Of a DNA stretch of 64,000 nucleotides, positions 7,944-16,640 are shown piece by piece. The DNA is from Nostoc sp. S4. GTDB taxonomy: Bacteria; Cyanobacteriota; Cyanobacteriia; Cyanobacteriales; Nostocaceae. The stretch spans positions 1 to 64,000 of the forward strand of contig JAQYWR010000026.1 in assembly GCA_029379225.1 (NCBI GenBank), given 5' to 3'. Each line of letters opens with the position of its first letter. The first letter of the stretch is position 1. The translations under genes were made by a program, and so were the position numbers. The notes beneath the pieces were generated by a model. It had not been told where the DNA came from. It was given only the letters and a program-made list of their open reading frames with translations, and made no database searches.

Positions 7944-9242
7944 TTATTTCCTAATAACTAACGAACCTGATGCCATGTCATGAATTGTTTGTTTTTTATT
8001 TGTAAAACCAGCCATAAAAAAACCAATAAAAAGAGTTAGATATGAAAGTAATTTGCAAAAATATCTTTTGGCAGATTGTTCAAAACTTAACCGATTTCCA
8101 TCGTTGTCAGTCACGGCAATACCCAAGAGTATTTTGCCAAGTGTTCCTTGTTTTGGTGAACTTTCCATCACTGTGGAATATACAAAGCTAAGAATGATGT
8201 AATATACTAATAAACGTCCCCAAAGTTCATCATTATTAGCCGCTCCATTGGTAATAAAATCAAAGCTAAAACTACCAATAATTAAAATTGTTTTATCAAT
8301 AATATCTGCAACAAATCTTGTAGAAAAACCAGCATATTGTATTGGTTCTGGAGTAGGAGTAGGAGTAGGAGTAGGAGTAGGAGTTGGTGTTGGATTTATT
8401 ATTACTGTGCCTGTCAAATAACGCACAAACTCTAATGCTTCTGATGCTGACTTGTAGCGATTTTTGGGGAAGTAGCGTATCATTGTGTCTAAAAAATTAG
8501 CCGAATTATCGCTGATTGGTACTTGCGATCGCTCCCGCCAAATCACTTCTAAAGTGTTAGGATCTATATCAAGTTGTAGTGGTAATATACCTGTCAAAGC
8601 TTCAATTCCAATCATTCCCACTGCGTAAATATCGCTACATAGCATTGGATATCCTCGCATCTGTTCTACAGGCATATAGCCTTTTGTACCTACAACAGCA
8701 GTTGATATTACCTGTCCATTAGTGTTAAATACTTGCGTGCTGATTTGCTTGACAGCACCAAAGTCAATTAACACAACCTTATTATCTGGCTTTTGTAGGA
8801 TTAAATTTTCCGGTTTAATATCGCGGTGAATAACTTGGCGTTGATGAACAAACTCCAAGACTTCTAAAATATCTCGCAACAGAAACAGAACAGCATTTTC
8901 ACTCCATTGCCTACCTGGAATTAATTCTGTGCGGAGGTTGTTACCGTCAATAAATTCTTGAACTAAGAAAAATTCTTGCTTCTCTGGAAAATAAGCTAAA
9001 AGGTCTGGAATTTGGGGATGCCTACCTAAAATTTCTAACATTTGTGCTTCTTGTTCAAATGCTTGCTGCACCCACGCCAAAGTAGACTGACTTTGAGGTT
9101 TGAGTCTCTTAACAACGCAACGCTTATTAAATTTCGACGTATCTACAGCTAAATATGTCTCCCCAAAACCGCCTTCTCCTAGTTTTGCCGTAATTCGGTA
9201 GTGTCCTTGAAGAGTTTCCCCAACCAGACTAACTCCAAACAT
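7944..9242 (-). CDS. Serine/threonine protein kinase with C-terminal RDD membrane domain
   Basis: 432 residues. The N-terminal Hanks-type kinase (about 10-275) shows the Gly loop LGEGGFGETYLA, the catalytic Lys in RCVVKRL, the loop HRDIKPENL, DFG in DFGAVK and GTKGYMPVEQMRG in place of the APE motif. A Thr-Pro repeat linker (about 283-298) is encoded by a hexanucleotide repeat. The C-terminus is an RDD domain with membrane helices (YAGFSTRFVADIID, GTLGKILLGIAVTD). It is first gene of a two-gene operon with the RDD-PDZ protein; the spacing is 4 bp. All catalytic residues are present, so it should be active. Its signal and substrates are unknown. Confidence 0.92.
   Translation of the reverse strand: MFGVSLVGETLQGHYRITAKLGEGGFGETYLAVDTSKFNKRCVVKRLKPQSQSTLAWVQQAFEQEAQMLEILGRHPQIPDLLAYFPEKQEFFLVQEFIDGNNLRTELIPGRQWSENAVLFLLRDILEVLEFVHQRQVIHRDIKPENLILQKPDNKVVLIDFGAVKQISTQVFNTNGQVISTAVVGTKGYMPVEQMRGYPMLCSDIYAVGMIGIEALTGILPLQLDIDPNTLEVIWRERSQVPISDNSANFLDTMIRYFPKNRYKSASEALEFVRYLTGTVIINPTPTPTPTPTPTPTPEPIQYAGFSTRFVADIIDKTILIIGSFSFDFITNGAANNDELWGRLLVYYIILSFVYSTVMESSPKQGTLGKILLGIAVTDNDGNRLSFEQSAKRYFCKLLSYLTLFIGFFMAGFTNKKQTIHDMASGSLVIRK
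8350..8391. repeat. In-frame hexanucleotide repeat encoding a Thr-Pro linker
   Basis: Five perfect GGAGTA units followed by the variants GGAGTT and GGTGTT on the plus strand. Read on the minus strand they encode alternating Thr-Pro between the kinase and RDD domains. Unit length is a multiple of three, so slippage would change linker length without breaking the frame. Confidence 0.85.
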
Positions 9243-9384
9243 ATAGATATTTAACAGATAAAATATTTACAAATATAATACACATAAAATCACAAGAAAA
9301 TTAAGTATTTTTTTAAAAAAATGTATCTAAAACGATCTGATGGCGTGTAAACTGTATAATTTAGTATTTATGAAAAGATTCGTT

Positions 9385-9567
9385 ATGACTGAAATTGTAT
9401 TTTTTGTTGAAGATGATCCAGATGGTGGTTATACAGCTAGAGCTTTAACAGAGTCAATTTTTACTCAGGCTGACGATATAGAAACACTACGGAAAATAGT
9501 TCGTGATGCCGTTCACTGTCATTTTCCTAATGAAAAAACTGTCCTAAAATCATTTGATTACATATAG
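9385..9567 (+). CDS. HicB-like antitoxin
   Basis: About 60 residues from the ATG at 9385 (MTEIVFFVEDDPDGGYTARA); in-frame ATGs at 9340 and 9370 are alternatives. The short beta-strand pattern EIVFFVEDDPDGGYTARALT matches the partial RNase-H-like fold of HicB antitoxins, where Gly-Gly-Tyr and the following Ala are typical. HicB usually neutralises the HicA mRNA interferase. Here the downstream hicA is broken (9590-9830), so this may be a relic antitoxin. No C-terminal DNA-binding domain is present, as in the short HicB type. Confidence 0.7.
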   Translation: MTEIVFFVEDDPDGGYTARALTESIFTQADDIETLRKIVRDAVHCHFPNEKTVLKSFDYI

Positions 9568-9589
9568 TCTGTGATGAGGTAATAGCTTC

Positions 9590-9830
9590 TTGAAACTCCC
9601 AGGAAATTTATCTGGTTCAGAATTAGTTAACGTTCTTGCTAAGCTAGGATACGAGGTCAGTCATCAAAAGGATAGCCACATTCGGTTAATTACTCAATAT
9701 AATCTGAGCATAATATAACAGTTACGCCCACGAGCTTATGAAAATTCTCACACTTAACGTGATACTGAGAGATGTTGCTGATAGTACTGGTTCAACTCGT
9801 AAAGAATTACTTAGGTTGCTTTTTTTATAG
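9590..9830 (+). pseudogene. Frameshifted HicA-type mRNA interferase
   Basis: From 9590 the frame reads KLPGNLSGSELVNVLAKLGY and EVSHQKDSHIRLITQ, the N-terminal half of HicA including the conserved DSHIRL (normally GSH with the catalytic His). It hits a stop at 9716-9718. The missing second half continues in another frame as AHELMKILTLNVILRDVADS and then KELLRLLFL, ending at 9828-9830. The join near 9710-9740 is therefore a frameshift with some local damage. No ATG precedes the first half; only a TTG at 9590. The toxin should be dead. It lies 22 bp after the HicB-like gene, as expected of a hicBA pair. Confidence 0.75.
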
Positions 9831-10006
9831 CTATTAACAATGGAGAAATAAATAAGTGGAATAAATGTTTAATTAATTAAGTTATGAATAAAACTTTACT
9901 TGCAATTGCAAATACGCCAAACTCTAAATTGTTACCTATAGTTTTTAATTTATTAAAATGCGATCGCGCCTCTTTACCAAACGCGATCGCTAAAGTTTTT
10001 ATCTGC

Positions 10007-10960
10007 TTAACCAATAAAATGCAACTGATTAATTACTGCACTAATCAGATGATGAGTAATAGGCAAACTATCAATTACCATCCCCAAACACAACAACATC
10101 ATGTAGGAAATGGAATAGAGAAACAAATCTCTAGCTACAGTGCGATCCTCTGGATTTTGCAATAACCGCCAAGATTTGTGGATAAATAATCCTCCCAGAA
10201 TTAGGGCGATCGCAGCATAAAGAATTCCACTTGCGCCCAAGGGATAAACTAACAACAGGGTTGCAACTACAGTAATCAGCGTATAATACCAAATTTGCCG
10301 TACTGTTGCCGTATCCCCTTCAACTACTGGTAGCATTGGTATGCCAACTTTTGCGTAATCATCCCGAATCATTAGAGCTAGCGCCCAGAAATGGGGCGGT
10401 GTCCACAAAAAGACGATGGCAAAAATTAACCATGCTGGCCAGCTTAAACTGCCCGTGACAGCAGCCCAACCCACCAAAGCCGGAATTGCCCCAGCTGCCC
10501 CACCAATGACGATATTTTGGGTGCTGTGGCGTTTTAACCAGTGGGTGTAGACCAAAATATAGAAAACGATGCCAGAGAAAGCTAGCAGGGCGGCTAACAG
10601 GTTGGCAAAAACTGCCAGTAGTGTAAATGAAATTGTCGCCAGAGCGATCGCAAAAATTAGAGCATCGCGTGGTTGTACCTTACCGGAAGGCATGGGACGA
10701 TGGCGCGTCCGCTCCATGTCATAATCAATATCTCGGTCGTAGATACAGTTAATCGTCTGGGCGCTTGCAGCAGCCAAAGTGCCACCAGTCAGAGTTACTA
10801 GTAACAGCAATGGGTCTACTTGTCCCTGAGCAGCAATCCACATACTGCCAGCTGTGGTGATCAAAAGCAACGGAATAATCCGAGGCTTAGTTAGCTGGTA
10901 GTAACTTTGAATTACTTGGAGAAAAGTTTCGTGGTGGCGAGAGACATTAGTCTCAATCAT
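10007..10960 (-). CDS. ctaB: Protoheme IX farnesyltransferase (heme O synthase)
   Basis: 317-residue polytopic membrane enzyme of the UbiA prenyltransferase family. It attaches a farnesyl group to heme B to give heme O, the precursor of heme A for cytochrome oxidase. Clear marks are [20 protein letters not shown], the first Asp-rich motif [19 protein letters not shown] and the second at [20 protein letters not shown]. About nine membrane helices are expected. It lies downstream of ctaA on the same strand, 262 bp away, and close to ctaCDE, the standard cyanobacterial arrangement. The ATG at 10960 gives [13 protein letters not shown], as in homologues. Confidence 0.95.
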   Translation of the reverse strand: MIETNVSRHHETFLQVIQSYYQLTKPRIIPLLLITTAGSMWIAAQGQVDPLLLLVTLTGGTLAAASAQTINCIYDRDIDYDMERTRHRPMPSGKVQPRDALIFAIALATISFTLLAVFANLLAALLAFSGIVFYILVYTHWLKRHSTQNIVIGGAAGAIPALVGWAAVTGSLSWPAWLIFAIVFLWTPPHFWALALMIRDDYAKVGIPMLPVVEGDTATVRQIWYYTLITVVATLLLVYPLGASGILYAAIALILGGLFIHKSWRLLQNPEDRTVARDLFLYSISYMMLLCLGMVIDSLPITHHLISAVINQLHFIG

Positions 10961-11110
10961 GTTGGCTCTGGTTCCTTATTTTTCAACAACTTATATGCAG
11001 CCCCCGCTCAAGCTGGCTCTTTGGGTCGAACGAAAATACTTTTGTGCAGTAGAGACGCGATTAACTCAAGTCTTTTCAAGAGTTAGGAATTCTCTCTTTC
11101 TCATCGCCCG

Positions 11111-11213
11111 GTTGGTGAGTTTCGACTACACTCAACTACCGCGAAGTCGAACCACATCTGGCAGTTGGTGAGTTTCGACTACGCTCAACTACCGTGAAGT
11201 CAAACTACATCTC
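11111..11213. repeat. Tandem 53-bp repeat between ctaA and ctaB
   Basis: Two units with a 53-bp period begin at 11111 and 11164. Both contain GTTGGTGAGTTTCGACTAC and then CTCAACTACCG, with small differences near the ends. Nothing in it codes. Units of this type occur singly between cyanobacterial genes; here a tandem duplication has taken place. Confidence 0.8.
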
Positions 11214-11222
11214 CCTGATTCC

Positions 11223-12158
11223 CTACTTAGCACTCAGCACTCGTTGCTCAGGATTAACCGAGTCACGTAATGATAAAACTGTAAAAGCCACTAAAGTACC
11301 GAGCAAAGCAGCTCCTACAGCTTGGTGAGAGACGGTCAGAGGCTCGACTTGGAGATGTAATTTGAAAGTAGCGACTCCCAACAAGATTTGTAAGCTCAAC
11401 AATGCGCCAGCCATATTTGCCAGTCGCCGCAAGGCTGGATGTAGTGCTGGTGTACGCCAACTGAAGAATACCATTATTAAGGTTGCCAAGGTTGGCGGCA
11501 CCAAACCAGCAATATGACTGTACATTACAGTACAAAGTTGAGAGTCGCCAAAGCATTGGTGTAGGGCCCAACGAGATCCTACCAAAGCACCCAACAGACT
11601 TTGCAGGTAAACCAAAACAGCAGCAGTTAAACCGACCCAAGGTAACTTACCAACGGTTCCAGTTCCCTGATAGGGTGTGAGGCTCGTACCAATGATTAGG
11701 AGGGTGGTGAAAAACAATAGTGCCGTTCCCAAATGGGCGGTAACAATATCAAACCGCAATAATTCGGTGACGGTGAGTCCTCCCAAAACACCTTGAAAGA
11801 CGATTAAAAACAGGGCGAATGTCGATGCCCAAGGCAGCCATTTGGGTAAGGAGTGACGATGCCACCAGGATAAACCAAAAAGTGCGATCGCGCTGACACC
11901 AATTAAAGCTGCATCTAATCTGTGAAACCACTCTAAGAATACCTGGAAATTCATTTGCTTAGCTGGCACTAGTTCGCCATAGCACAAAGGCCAGTCTGGG
12001 CAAGCAAGCCCAGCATTCATCACGCGGGTGGCAGAGCCTATTGCCATCAAAATCAAAGTGGCTATGCACATTCTCCACACCAAGCGACGAATCATTTCCT
12101 TGGGCTTTTGCTGTTGAAGTGCCGCTTGATTTTGTTGTTGTAGGACAATTTCGTTCAT
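11223..12158 (-). CDS. ctaA: Heme A synthase
   Basis: 311-residue membrane protein of the COX15/CtaA family, which oxidises the C8 methyl of heme O to a formyl group, giving heme A for the aa3-type oxidase. Two four-helix bundles are visible; conserved residues include the Cys pair loop GLACPDWPLCYGELVP, His in EWFHRLDAALIG, His in TAHLGTALLFF, and the C-terminal SHQAVGAALLG. A Gln-rich N-terminus (residues 5-18) precedes the first helix. It heads the ctaA-ctaB unit. The usual divergent partner ctaC is about 5 kb away because an AraC/receptor module sits between them. Confidence 0.95.
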   Translation of the reverse strand: MNEIVLQQQNQAALQQQKPKEMIRRLVWRMCIATLILMAIGSATRVMNAGLACPDWPLCYGELVPAKQMNFQVFLEWFHRLDAALIGVSAIALFGLSWWHRHSLPKWLPWASTFALFLIVFQGVLGGLTVTELLRFDIVTAHLGTALLFFTTLLIIGTSLTPYQGTGTVGKLPWVGLTAAVLVYLQSLLGALVGSRWALHQCFGDSQLCTVMYSHIAGLVPPTLATLIMVFFSWRTPALHPALRRLANMAGALLSLQILLGVATFKLHLQVEPLTVSHQAVGAALLGTLVAFTVLSLRDSVNPEQRVLSAK

Positions 12159-12230
12159 GAACAGTACCTTCTGCCCGCTCTTGGTGGATCTCTAAATAGA
12201 TTCTTAATTTTCAATACTTACCTATCTCCA

Positions 12231-12250
12231 CCCTAGCGTACAGGCTAGGG
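12231..12250. other. Hairpin in the ctaA upstream region
   Basis: CCCTAGC (12231-12237) pairs with GCTAGGG (12244-12250) across a 6-nt loop, 73 bp upstream of the ctaA start. It has no T-run on either side, so it is more likely a leader or operator structure than a terminator. Function is not known. Confidence 0.45.
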
Positions 12251-12410
12251 GTTTATAGATTGGCACTCACTTATACTTTGAATCACTCTCGCTATGTTTT
12301 GCCTGAAGCTTTAGGTATTTTTCAAGATGTCAGAAATTGATGAACAGTAACTAATTCAAATATCCTAAATTTTTTCTTAAATTTTTCAGTTATGGCTAGA
12401 CTAGATAGTT

Positions 12411-12498
12411 TTTCTTACTCCAAATTATTAAAACTTCTAAAAAAATTAATAAAAATTTTAGACTTGGGCACTCTATATCTGATTCACTAGATTACCTT
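12411..12498 (+). repeat. Imperfect direct repeat, copy 1 (ctaA side)
   Basis: This stretch matches 17021-17108 in the same orientation. Over the 60-bp core starting AAAAATTAATAAAAATTT (12441 against 17051) I count 44 identities without a gap, including CTCTATATCT against CTCCATATCT. One copy is upstream of ctaA, the other just upstream of ctaC, and the AraC/receptor module lies between. It may be a duplicated ctaA/ctaC control region. The similarity is modest and was aligned by eye. Confidence 0.55.
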
Positions 12499-12547
12499 TT
12501 GCACCACATACCAACTAGACAAATATGTTTTACTTTGGGTGTACTCC

Positions 12548-12724
12548 TTAATTATTAATATCTCCGTTTTGCAAACTTTGTACTTTTTCTATTGTCAAAC
12601 CTGTAATTTTAGACACAATTTATACTGAGATTCCCTCTTTCAAGAGATTAACAGCAACAAGCTCAATACCCTCTTCTTGTCCTTATTCAAGACCTTCAGA
12701 TTGAGCAATCGCTCCTAATTTCCC
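12548..12724 (-). pseudogene. C-terminal remnant of an Rpn/PD-(D/E)XK transposase-like protein
   Basis: A 59-codon stretch on the minus strand reads GKLGAIAQSEGLE, stop, GQEEGIELVAVNLLKEGISV, stop, IVSKITGLTIEKVQSLQNGD and ends at 12548. This is the familiar C-terminal tail of Rpn-type (recombination-promoting nuclease) proteins in cyanobacteria, with its Gly-Gln-Glu repeat and the helix pair that follows. Two in-frame stops and the loss of the nuclease domain show it is dead. A full-length member of the broader family is at 35674-36495. Confidence 0.75.
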
Positions 12725-12853
12725 TAGTTAGGGCTTGAGAATACAGGTGAATAGTAAAGTGAGCGCTCTCAGTTTCTCAAAAAAGTCATACTTACAGTTG
12801 CGATTGCTACACCCAGTTTCCTATTGGTCAGGCACAGTTTATAATTTCCTTAT

Positions 12854-12878
12854 TGAGAATATTTATTATCTTTTCTCA
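12854..12878. promoter_or_regulatory. Possible operator upstream of the AraC gene
   Basis: An AT-rich dyad, TGAGAA at 12854-12859 and TTCTCA at 12873-12878, lies 29 bp before the AraC start. The spacing and AT-rich centre are compatible with an iron-type (Fur) box or with autoregulation, but it does not match a Fur consensus well. Offered as a candidate only. Confidence 0.25.
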
Positions 12879-12907
12879 CAAGTTAAATTTATTGATGAGA
12901 TATCTTG

Positions 12908-13933
12908 ATGGAAACCCTGACATCTGAAGAATATAAGAACATATTTCGAGAAAATGTAGAAAAAACAGAGAAGGAGGTTTTTAAATGCAACGGATTTGAC
13001 AATTCTATCAAACATAAAGATAAATTCTCTACTGGTTTGCTTTGTTATGTTGAGTTACGTCCAGGACTTTGGCTTGTTATTGACAAAGAATATTTTGAGC
13101 ATGATTTAAGCTTCTGGAGTCATCATAATGAGCAACCTTTTCCTTTAATTTCTCATTTTCATCTTTCAAGTAATTTGCGAACAATTACTCCAGGAATGAA
13201 AGAAATTCCAGATGATTATATAGAGTATGTTGGCAGAAATTACTTATTCTATTTACCAAATATAGATGAGATTGAGCAGCATTTAGCTGGTGAGCATCGC
13301 TTAGATATAAATATAATCATTTATCCTGATTGGCTAAGAAGTTTCAGTAAAAACTTTGAATTTCTACCTACCTCGTTGCAATCTTTTTTAAAAGACGAAT
13401 ATTCACCGAGATTTTATCATGATGTTGGAGAAATTACTTCAGCAATGTTTGCTGTATTACAACAAATGTTAGATGCTCCCTATCAGGGAATGATGAAGCG
13501 GATGTATTTAGAAAGTAAAGTGATTGAATTACTGGCGCTGCAATTTAATCAACTTTTGTATCAAGAACAGACGATTCACTTATTAGTTAACTTGAAACCA
13601 GCAGACATTGAGAAAATTTATCATGCTAGAGATATCTTAATCTATCGAGTAGATAATCCTCCCTCATTGCTTGATTTAGCAGAGATGGTTCATTTAGGAG
13701 AACGGAAGCTGCAACAAGGTTTTAAAGAAATTTTTGGGACTACTGTTTTTGGCTATTTGCATGATTATCGTATGGAACAAGCAAAAATGATGCTAAGTGG
13801 GACAAAAATGCAAGTAGCAGAAGTATCAAACGCTGTGGGCTATGCACATTTAGGTTATTTTGCTCAAACTTTTAAGAAAAAATTTGGGGTTACACCAAAA
13901 GAATGTCAACTGGGAAAAAAGCCGCTTAAGTGA
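12908..13933 (+). CDS. AraC family transcriptional regulator (PchR-like)
   Basis: 341 residues from the ATG at 12908; a TTG just before it (12905) is an unlikely start. The C-terminal AraC DNA-binding domain (about 240-335) has two helix-turn-helix units: SLLDLAEMVHLGERKLQQGF with FGTTVFGYLHDYRMEQAKMM, then VAEVSNAVGYAHLGYFAQTF with KKKFGVTPKEC. The N-terminal part (about 40-200) resembles the sensory half of PchR-type regulators, which bind ferric siderophores and activate the matching receptor. The next gene is a TonB-dependent receptor on the same strand 98 bp away, as in such systems, so siderophore-responsive activation of that receptor is likely but not proved. Confidence 0.88.
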   Translation: METLTSEEYKNIFRENVEKTEKEVFKCNGFDNSIKHKDKFSTGLLCYVELRPGLWLVIDKEYFEHDLSFWSHHNEQPFPLISHFHLSSNLRTITPGMKEIPDDYIEYVGRNYLFYLPNIDEIEQHLAGEHRLDINIIIYPDWLRSFSKNFEFLPTSLQSFLKDEYSPRFYHDVGEITSAMFAVLQQMLDAPYQGMMKRMYLESKVIELLALQFNQLLYQEQTIHLLVNLKPADIEKIYHARDILIYRVDNPPSLLDLAEMVHLGERKLQQGFKEIFGTTVFGYLHDYRMEQAKMMLSGTKMQVAEVSNAVGYAHLGYFAQTFKKKFGVTPKECQLGKKPLK

Positions 13934-13954
13934 TAAAAACTTGCAGCTTTACAG

Positions 13955-14017
13955 ATAGACAGGGTTATAGAAACTCCGTAAGGTGACTTCAAGAGGTACT
14001 TGAGAATATCTGTCTAT
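13955..14017. promoter_or_regulatory. Nested inverted repeats before the TonB receptor
   Basis: ATAGACAG (13955-13962) pairs with CTGTCTAT (14010-14017); inside it TCAAG (13989-13993) pairs with CTTGA (13999-14003). The structure ends 14 bp before the receptor start. It could be an operator for the neighbouring AraC protein or an mRNA leader structure that hides the ribosome site. Confidence 0.4.
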
Positions 14018-14031
14018 TGGTAGAGCTAGTT

Positions 14032-16608
14032 ATGAGAAAATTACAGAGGGTACTTGCAGGTTGTAGGTATGTTAGTTGGCAATTGTGGGCGATCGCTTTA
14101 GTTTTACCAATGATGCAACCTGCTTGGGGAAAAGAATTGCAGGGTATTAAGCAAACTCCAAGAGGTTTTTCTACAAGTGCAGTTGATTTGTTAGCACAGC
14201 AAGGTAATGTTGCAGTTACGGAAATTAGTGGCGTTAAAGTTAATTCAACTTCCACGGGGATTGAGGTAATTTTACAAACATCTCAAGCCGAGGCGTTGCA
14301 AGTTGTGAACAAAAGTGATGCCAACAACTTTATTGTCGAGATTCCTAATGCACAACTACGTTTACCACTCGGTGATTCCTTCCAGCAAGAAAAACCGCTT
14401 GCTGGAATTACCCAAATAACAGTCACAAACTTTGATGCAAAGACTGTGCGAGTGACGGTGGAAGGTGAGAAAGCTTTGCCCACGGTTGAATTATTTGATG
14501 ATAATGTAGGTTTGGTTTTTGGTATAAGTTCACAGACAACGGCGACTTCTCCACAACAGTCACCCCAAACACCTCAAGCACAGCAGCCAGAAAATCAGAC
14601 ACAACCAACTCAACCATCAGCAGAAAGTGATGAACCGATTGAGTTGGTGGTGACAGGCGAGGAAGATGGGTATCGCGTACCAAATGCTTCCACTGCCACC
14701 CGAACCGATACCCCCCTACGCGATATCCCCGCCTCAATTCAGGTCATCCCCCGACAGGTGTTACAAGACCAAAGAGCAGTGCGGCTACAGGATGCACTGC
14801 AAAACGTGAGTGGCGTTACACAATTTGGTAATTACGGAGGTACAGGATCTGGTGCTTATGCCATTCGTGGTTTCGAGCAGGATGGAAATTTTAGAAATGG
14901 ATTCCGTGATAGCGGTTTTTACAGAATATCAGAAATAGCGAACGTGGAACGAGTTGAGGTACTTAAGGGACCTGCCTCAGTGCTTTTCGGTCAAGCGGAA
15001 CCAGGTGGAATTATTAACCTTGTCACAAAGCAGCCGTTAAGCGAACCCTATTATGCGGCTGACTTTACTGTTGGAAGCTACAGTTTTTATCGACCAACTT
15101 TAGACTTCTCCGGTCCACTAAATTCAGACAAAACTCTGTTATATCGCTTGAATCTTGCTTACCAAAACTCCGGGAGTTTTCGTGACTTTGTTGACACCGA
15201 ACGTATCTTCATCGCGCCATCTCTAACCTGGAAAATCGGCACTAAGACAACATTAAACTTTGATTTCGAGTACTTAGACAATGATACTGTATTTGAACGA
15301 GGCATTCCTGCTATTGGCAACAGACCTGCCTCAGTTCCGATTAGTCGGTTCTTAGGGGTTCCAGGAGCAAGTGATGGAAAAAGCACAATTTACAGAAGTG
15401 GTTACTCTTTAGAACATCGGTTTAGTGAAAATTGGCAGCTTCGCAATGCCCTTTTCATTGATTCATACAAAACATATGATTTGAGTATAAATTCGGATTC
15501 GCAATTAACAGACAAGGTATTTTCTAGAGGTCTTGATATTCAGGACTTTGGAGGTGACGAGTACAGCCTCCAAACTGAAGTAGTAGGAAAATTTGCAACC
15601 GGATCAATTATTCACCAACCACTCATAGGGTTAGAGTGGAACCGAATAAACGGTTTTTATAATTACGCGTCTGGTAGCGTACCAGAAATTGACATTTTTA
15701 ATCCAGTATATAATGTCGCTGTTCAGACCGATCCATTTTCTTACAGGAGCCAATCTAGCTCAAATACAATAGGAATTTATTTTCAAGATCAGATTACCCT
15801 GCTGGATAATTTAAAGCTGCTAGTCGGAGGGCGTTTCGACTTTATCGACCAGAAAAGTGAGGCTTTACTTGACGGAACTAGCACCAGTCAATCTGACCAA
15901 GCCTTCAGCCCTCGTGTTGGCATTGTCTACCAGCCCATACAGCCAATCTCGCTTTATGCCAGCTACAGCAGTTCTTTTGTTCCGGTCAGTGGTAATGCAG
16001 CCGACGGTTCTGTTTTTGAACCTCAACGCGGCACTCAATATGAGGTGGGTGTCAAAGCAGATTTGAGTGATAGAGTCTCTGCAACCCTAGCAGCATACCA
16101 GATTACAAAAACCAACGTCCTGACCACCGATCCCAACAATCTCAGCTTTTCCATTCAGGTGGGAGAGCAACGTAGTCGAGGCGTTGAGCTAGATATTGCA
16201 GGCGAAATTCTCTCTGGTTGGAAAATTATTGGCACTTACGCTTATACCAATGCTGAAATTACTCAAGACAATCAATTGCCAGTTGGTAATTTGTTGAATA
16301 ACGTTGCTCCGCATAGTGCCAGTCTGTGGACAACTTATGAAATCCAACGTGGAAGTTTACAAGGTTTAGGATTTGGATTGGGACTATATTATGTGGGGGA
16401 TAGACAAGGAGATTTAGATAACAGTTTTATCTTACCCAGCTACTTCCGCACGGATGCAGCACTTTATTACAAACACAACAATTGGAAGGCTGCAATCAAT
16501 GTCAAGAATCTCTTTGATGAGAGATATTACGAAACTAGCCAGGCAAGAACCGTCATCTATCCTGGTGCGCCGTTGACTGTGCTGGGTACAATTTCGTGGG
16601 AGTTTTAG
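14032..16608 (+). CDS. TonB-dependent siderophore receptor with N-terminal AMIN domain
   Basis: 858 residues from the ATG at 14032; a TTG at 14017 is in frame but the ATG opens a proper signal peptide (VSWQLWAIALVLPMMQPAWG). After cleavage comes an AMIN domain (about 55-160; GIEVILQTSQAEALQVVNKS), typical of cyanobacterial receptors, then a Gln/Pro-rich linker and the TonB-box region ELVVTGEEDGYRVP. The plug follows (about 220-325; DIPASIQVIPRQVLQDQRAV, GPASVLFGQAEPGGIINLVT) and a 22-strand barrel ending in WEF with the required terminal Phe. It imports a ferric siderophore across the outer membrane, driven by TonB-ExbBD; hydroxamate type is a guess. It is probably activated by the AraC protein upstream. 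Confidence 0.95.
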   Translation: MRKLQRVLAGCRYVSWQLWAIALVLPMMQPAWGKELQGIKQTPRGFSTSAVDLLAQQGNVAVTEISGVKVNSTSTGIEVILQTSQAEALQVVNKSDANNFIVEIPNAQLRLPLGDSFQQEKPLAGITQITVTNFDAKTVRVTVEGEKALPTVELFDDNVGLVFGISSQTTATSPQQSPQTPQAQQPENQTQPTQPSAESDEPIELVVTGEEDGYRVPNASTATRTDTPLRDIPASIQVIPRQVLQDQRAVRLQDALQNVSGVTQFGNYGGTGSGAYAIRGFEQDGNFRNGFRDSGFYRISEIANVERVEVLKGPASVLFGQAEPGGIINLVTKQPLSEPYYAADFTVGSYSFYRPTLDFSGPLNSDKTLLYRLNLAYQNSGSFRDFVDTERIFIAPSLTWKIGTKTTLNFDFEYLDNDTVFERGIPAIGNRPASVPISRFLGVPGASDGKSTIYRSGYSLEHRFSENWQLRNALFIDSYKTYDLSINSDSQLTDKVFSRGLDIQDFGGDEYSLQTEVVGKFATGSIIHQPLIGLEWNRINGFYNYASGSVPEIDIFNPVYNVAVQTDPFSYRSQSSSNTIGIYFQDQITLLDNLKLLVGGRFDFIDQKSEALLDGTSTSQSDQAFSPRVGIVYQPIQPISLYASYSSSFVPVSGNAADGSVFEPQRGTQYEVGVKADLSDRVSATLAAYQITKTNVLTTDPNNLSFSIQVGEQRSRGVELDIAGEILSGWKIIGTYAYTNAEITQDNQLPVGNLLNNVAPHSASLWTTYEIQRGSLQGLGFGLGLYYVGDRQGDLDNSFILPSYFRTDAALYYKHNNWKAAINVKNLFDERYYETSQARTVIYPGAPLTVLGTISWEF

Positions 16609-16640
16609 TGTCTGCGGTAGGGAGTTAGGGTAATAAGGGG

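Noticed and set aside
9884-10165. 93-codon plus-strand frame
   Set aside because: Its second half is the reverse of ctaB, the first half has no similarity to anything I know, and no ribosome site is seen.
12854-12878. Strong claim of a Fur box before the AraC gene
   Set aside because: The dyad fits poorly with Fur consensus; kept only as a low-confidence operator candidate.
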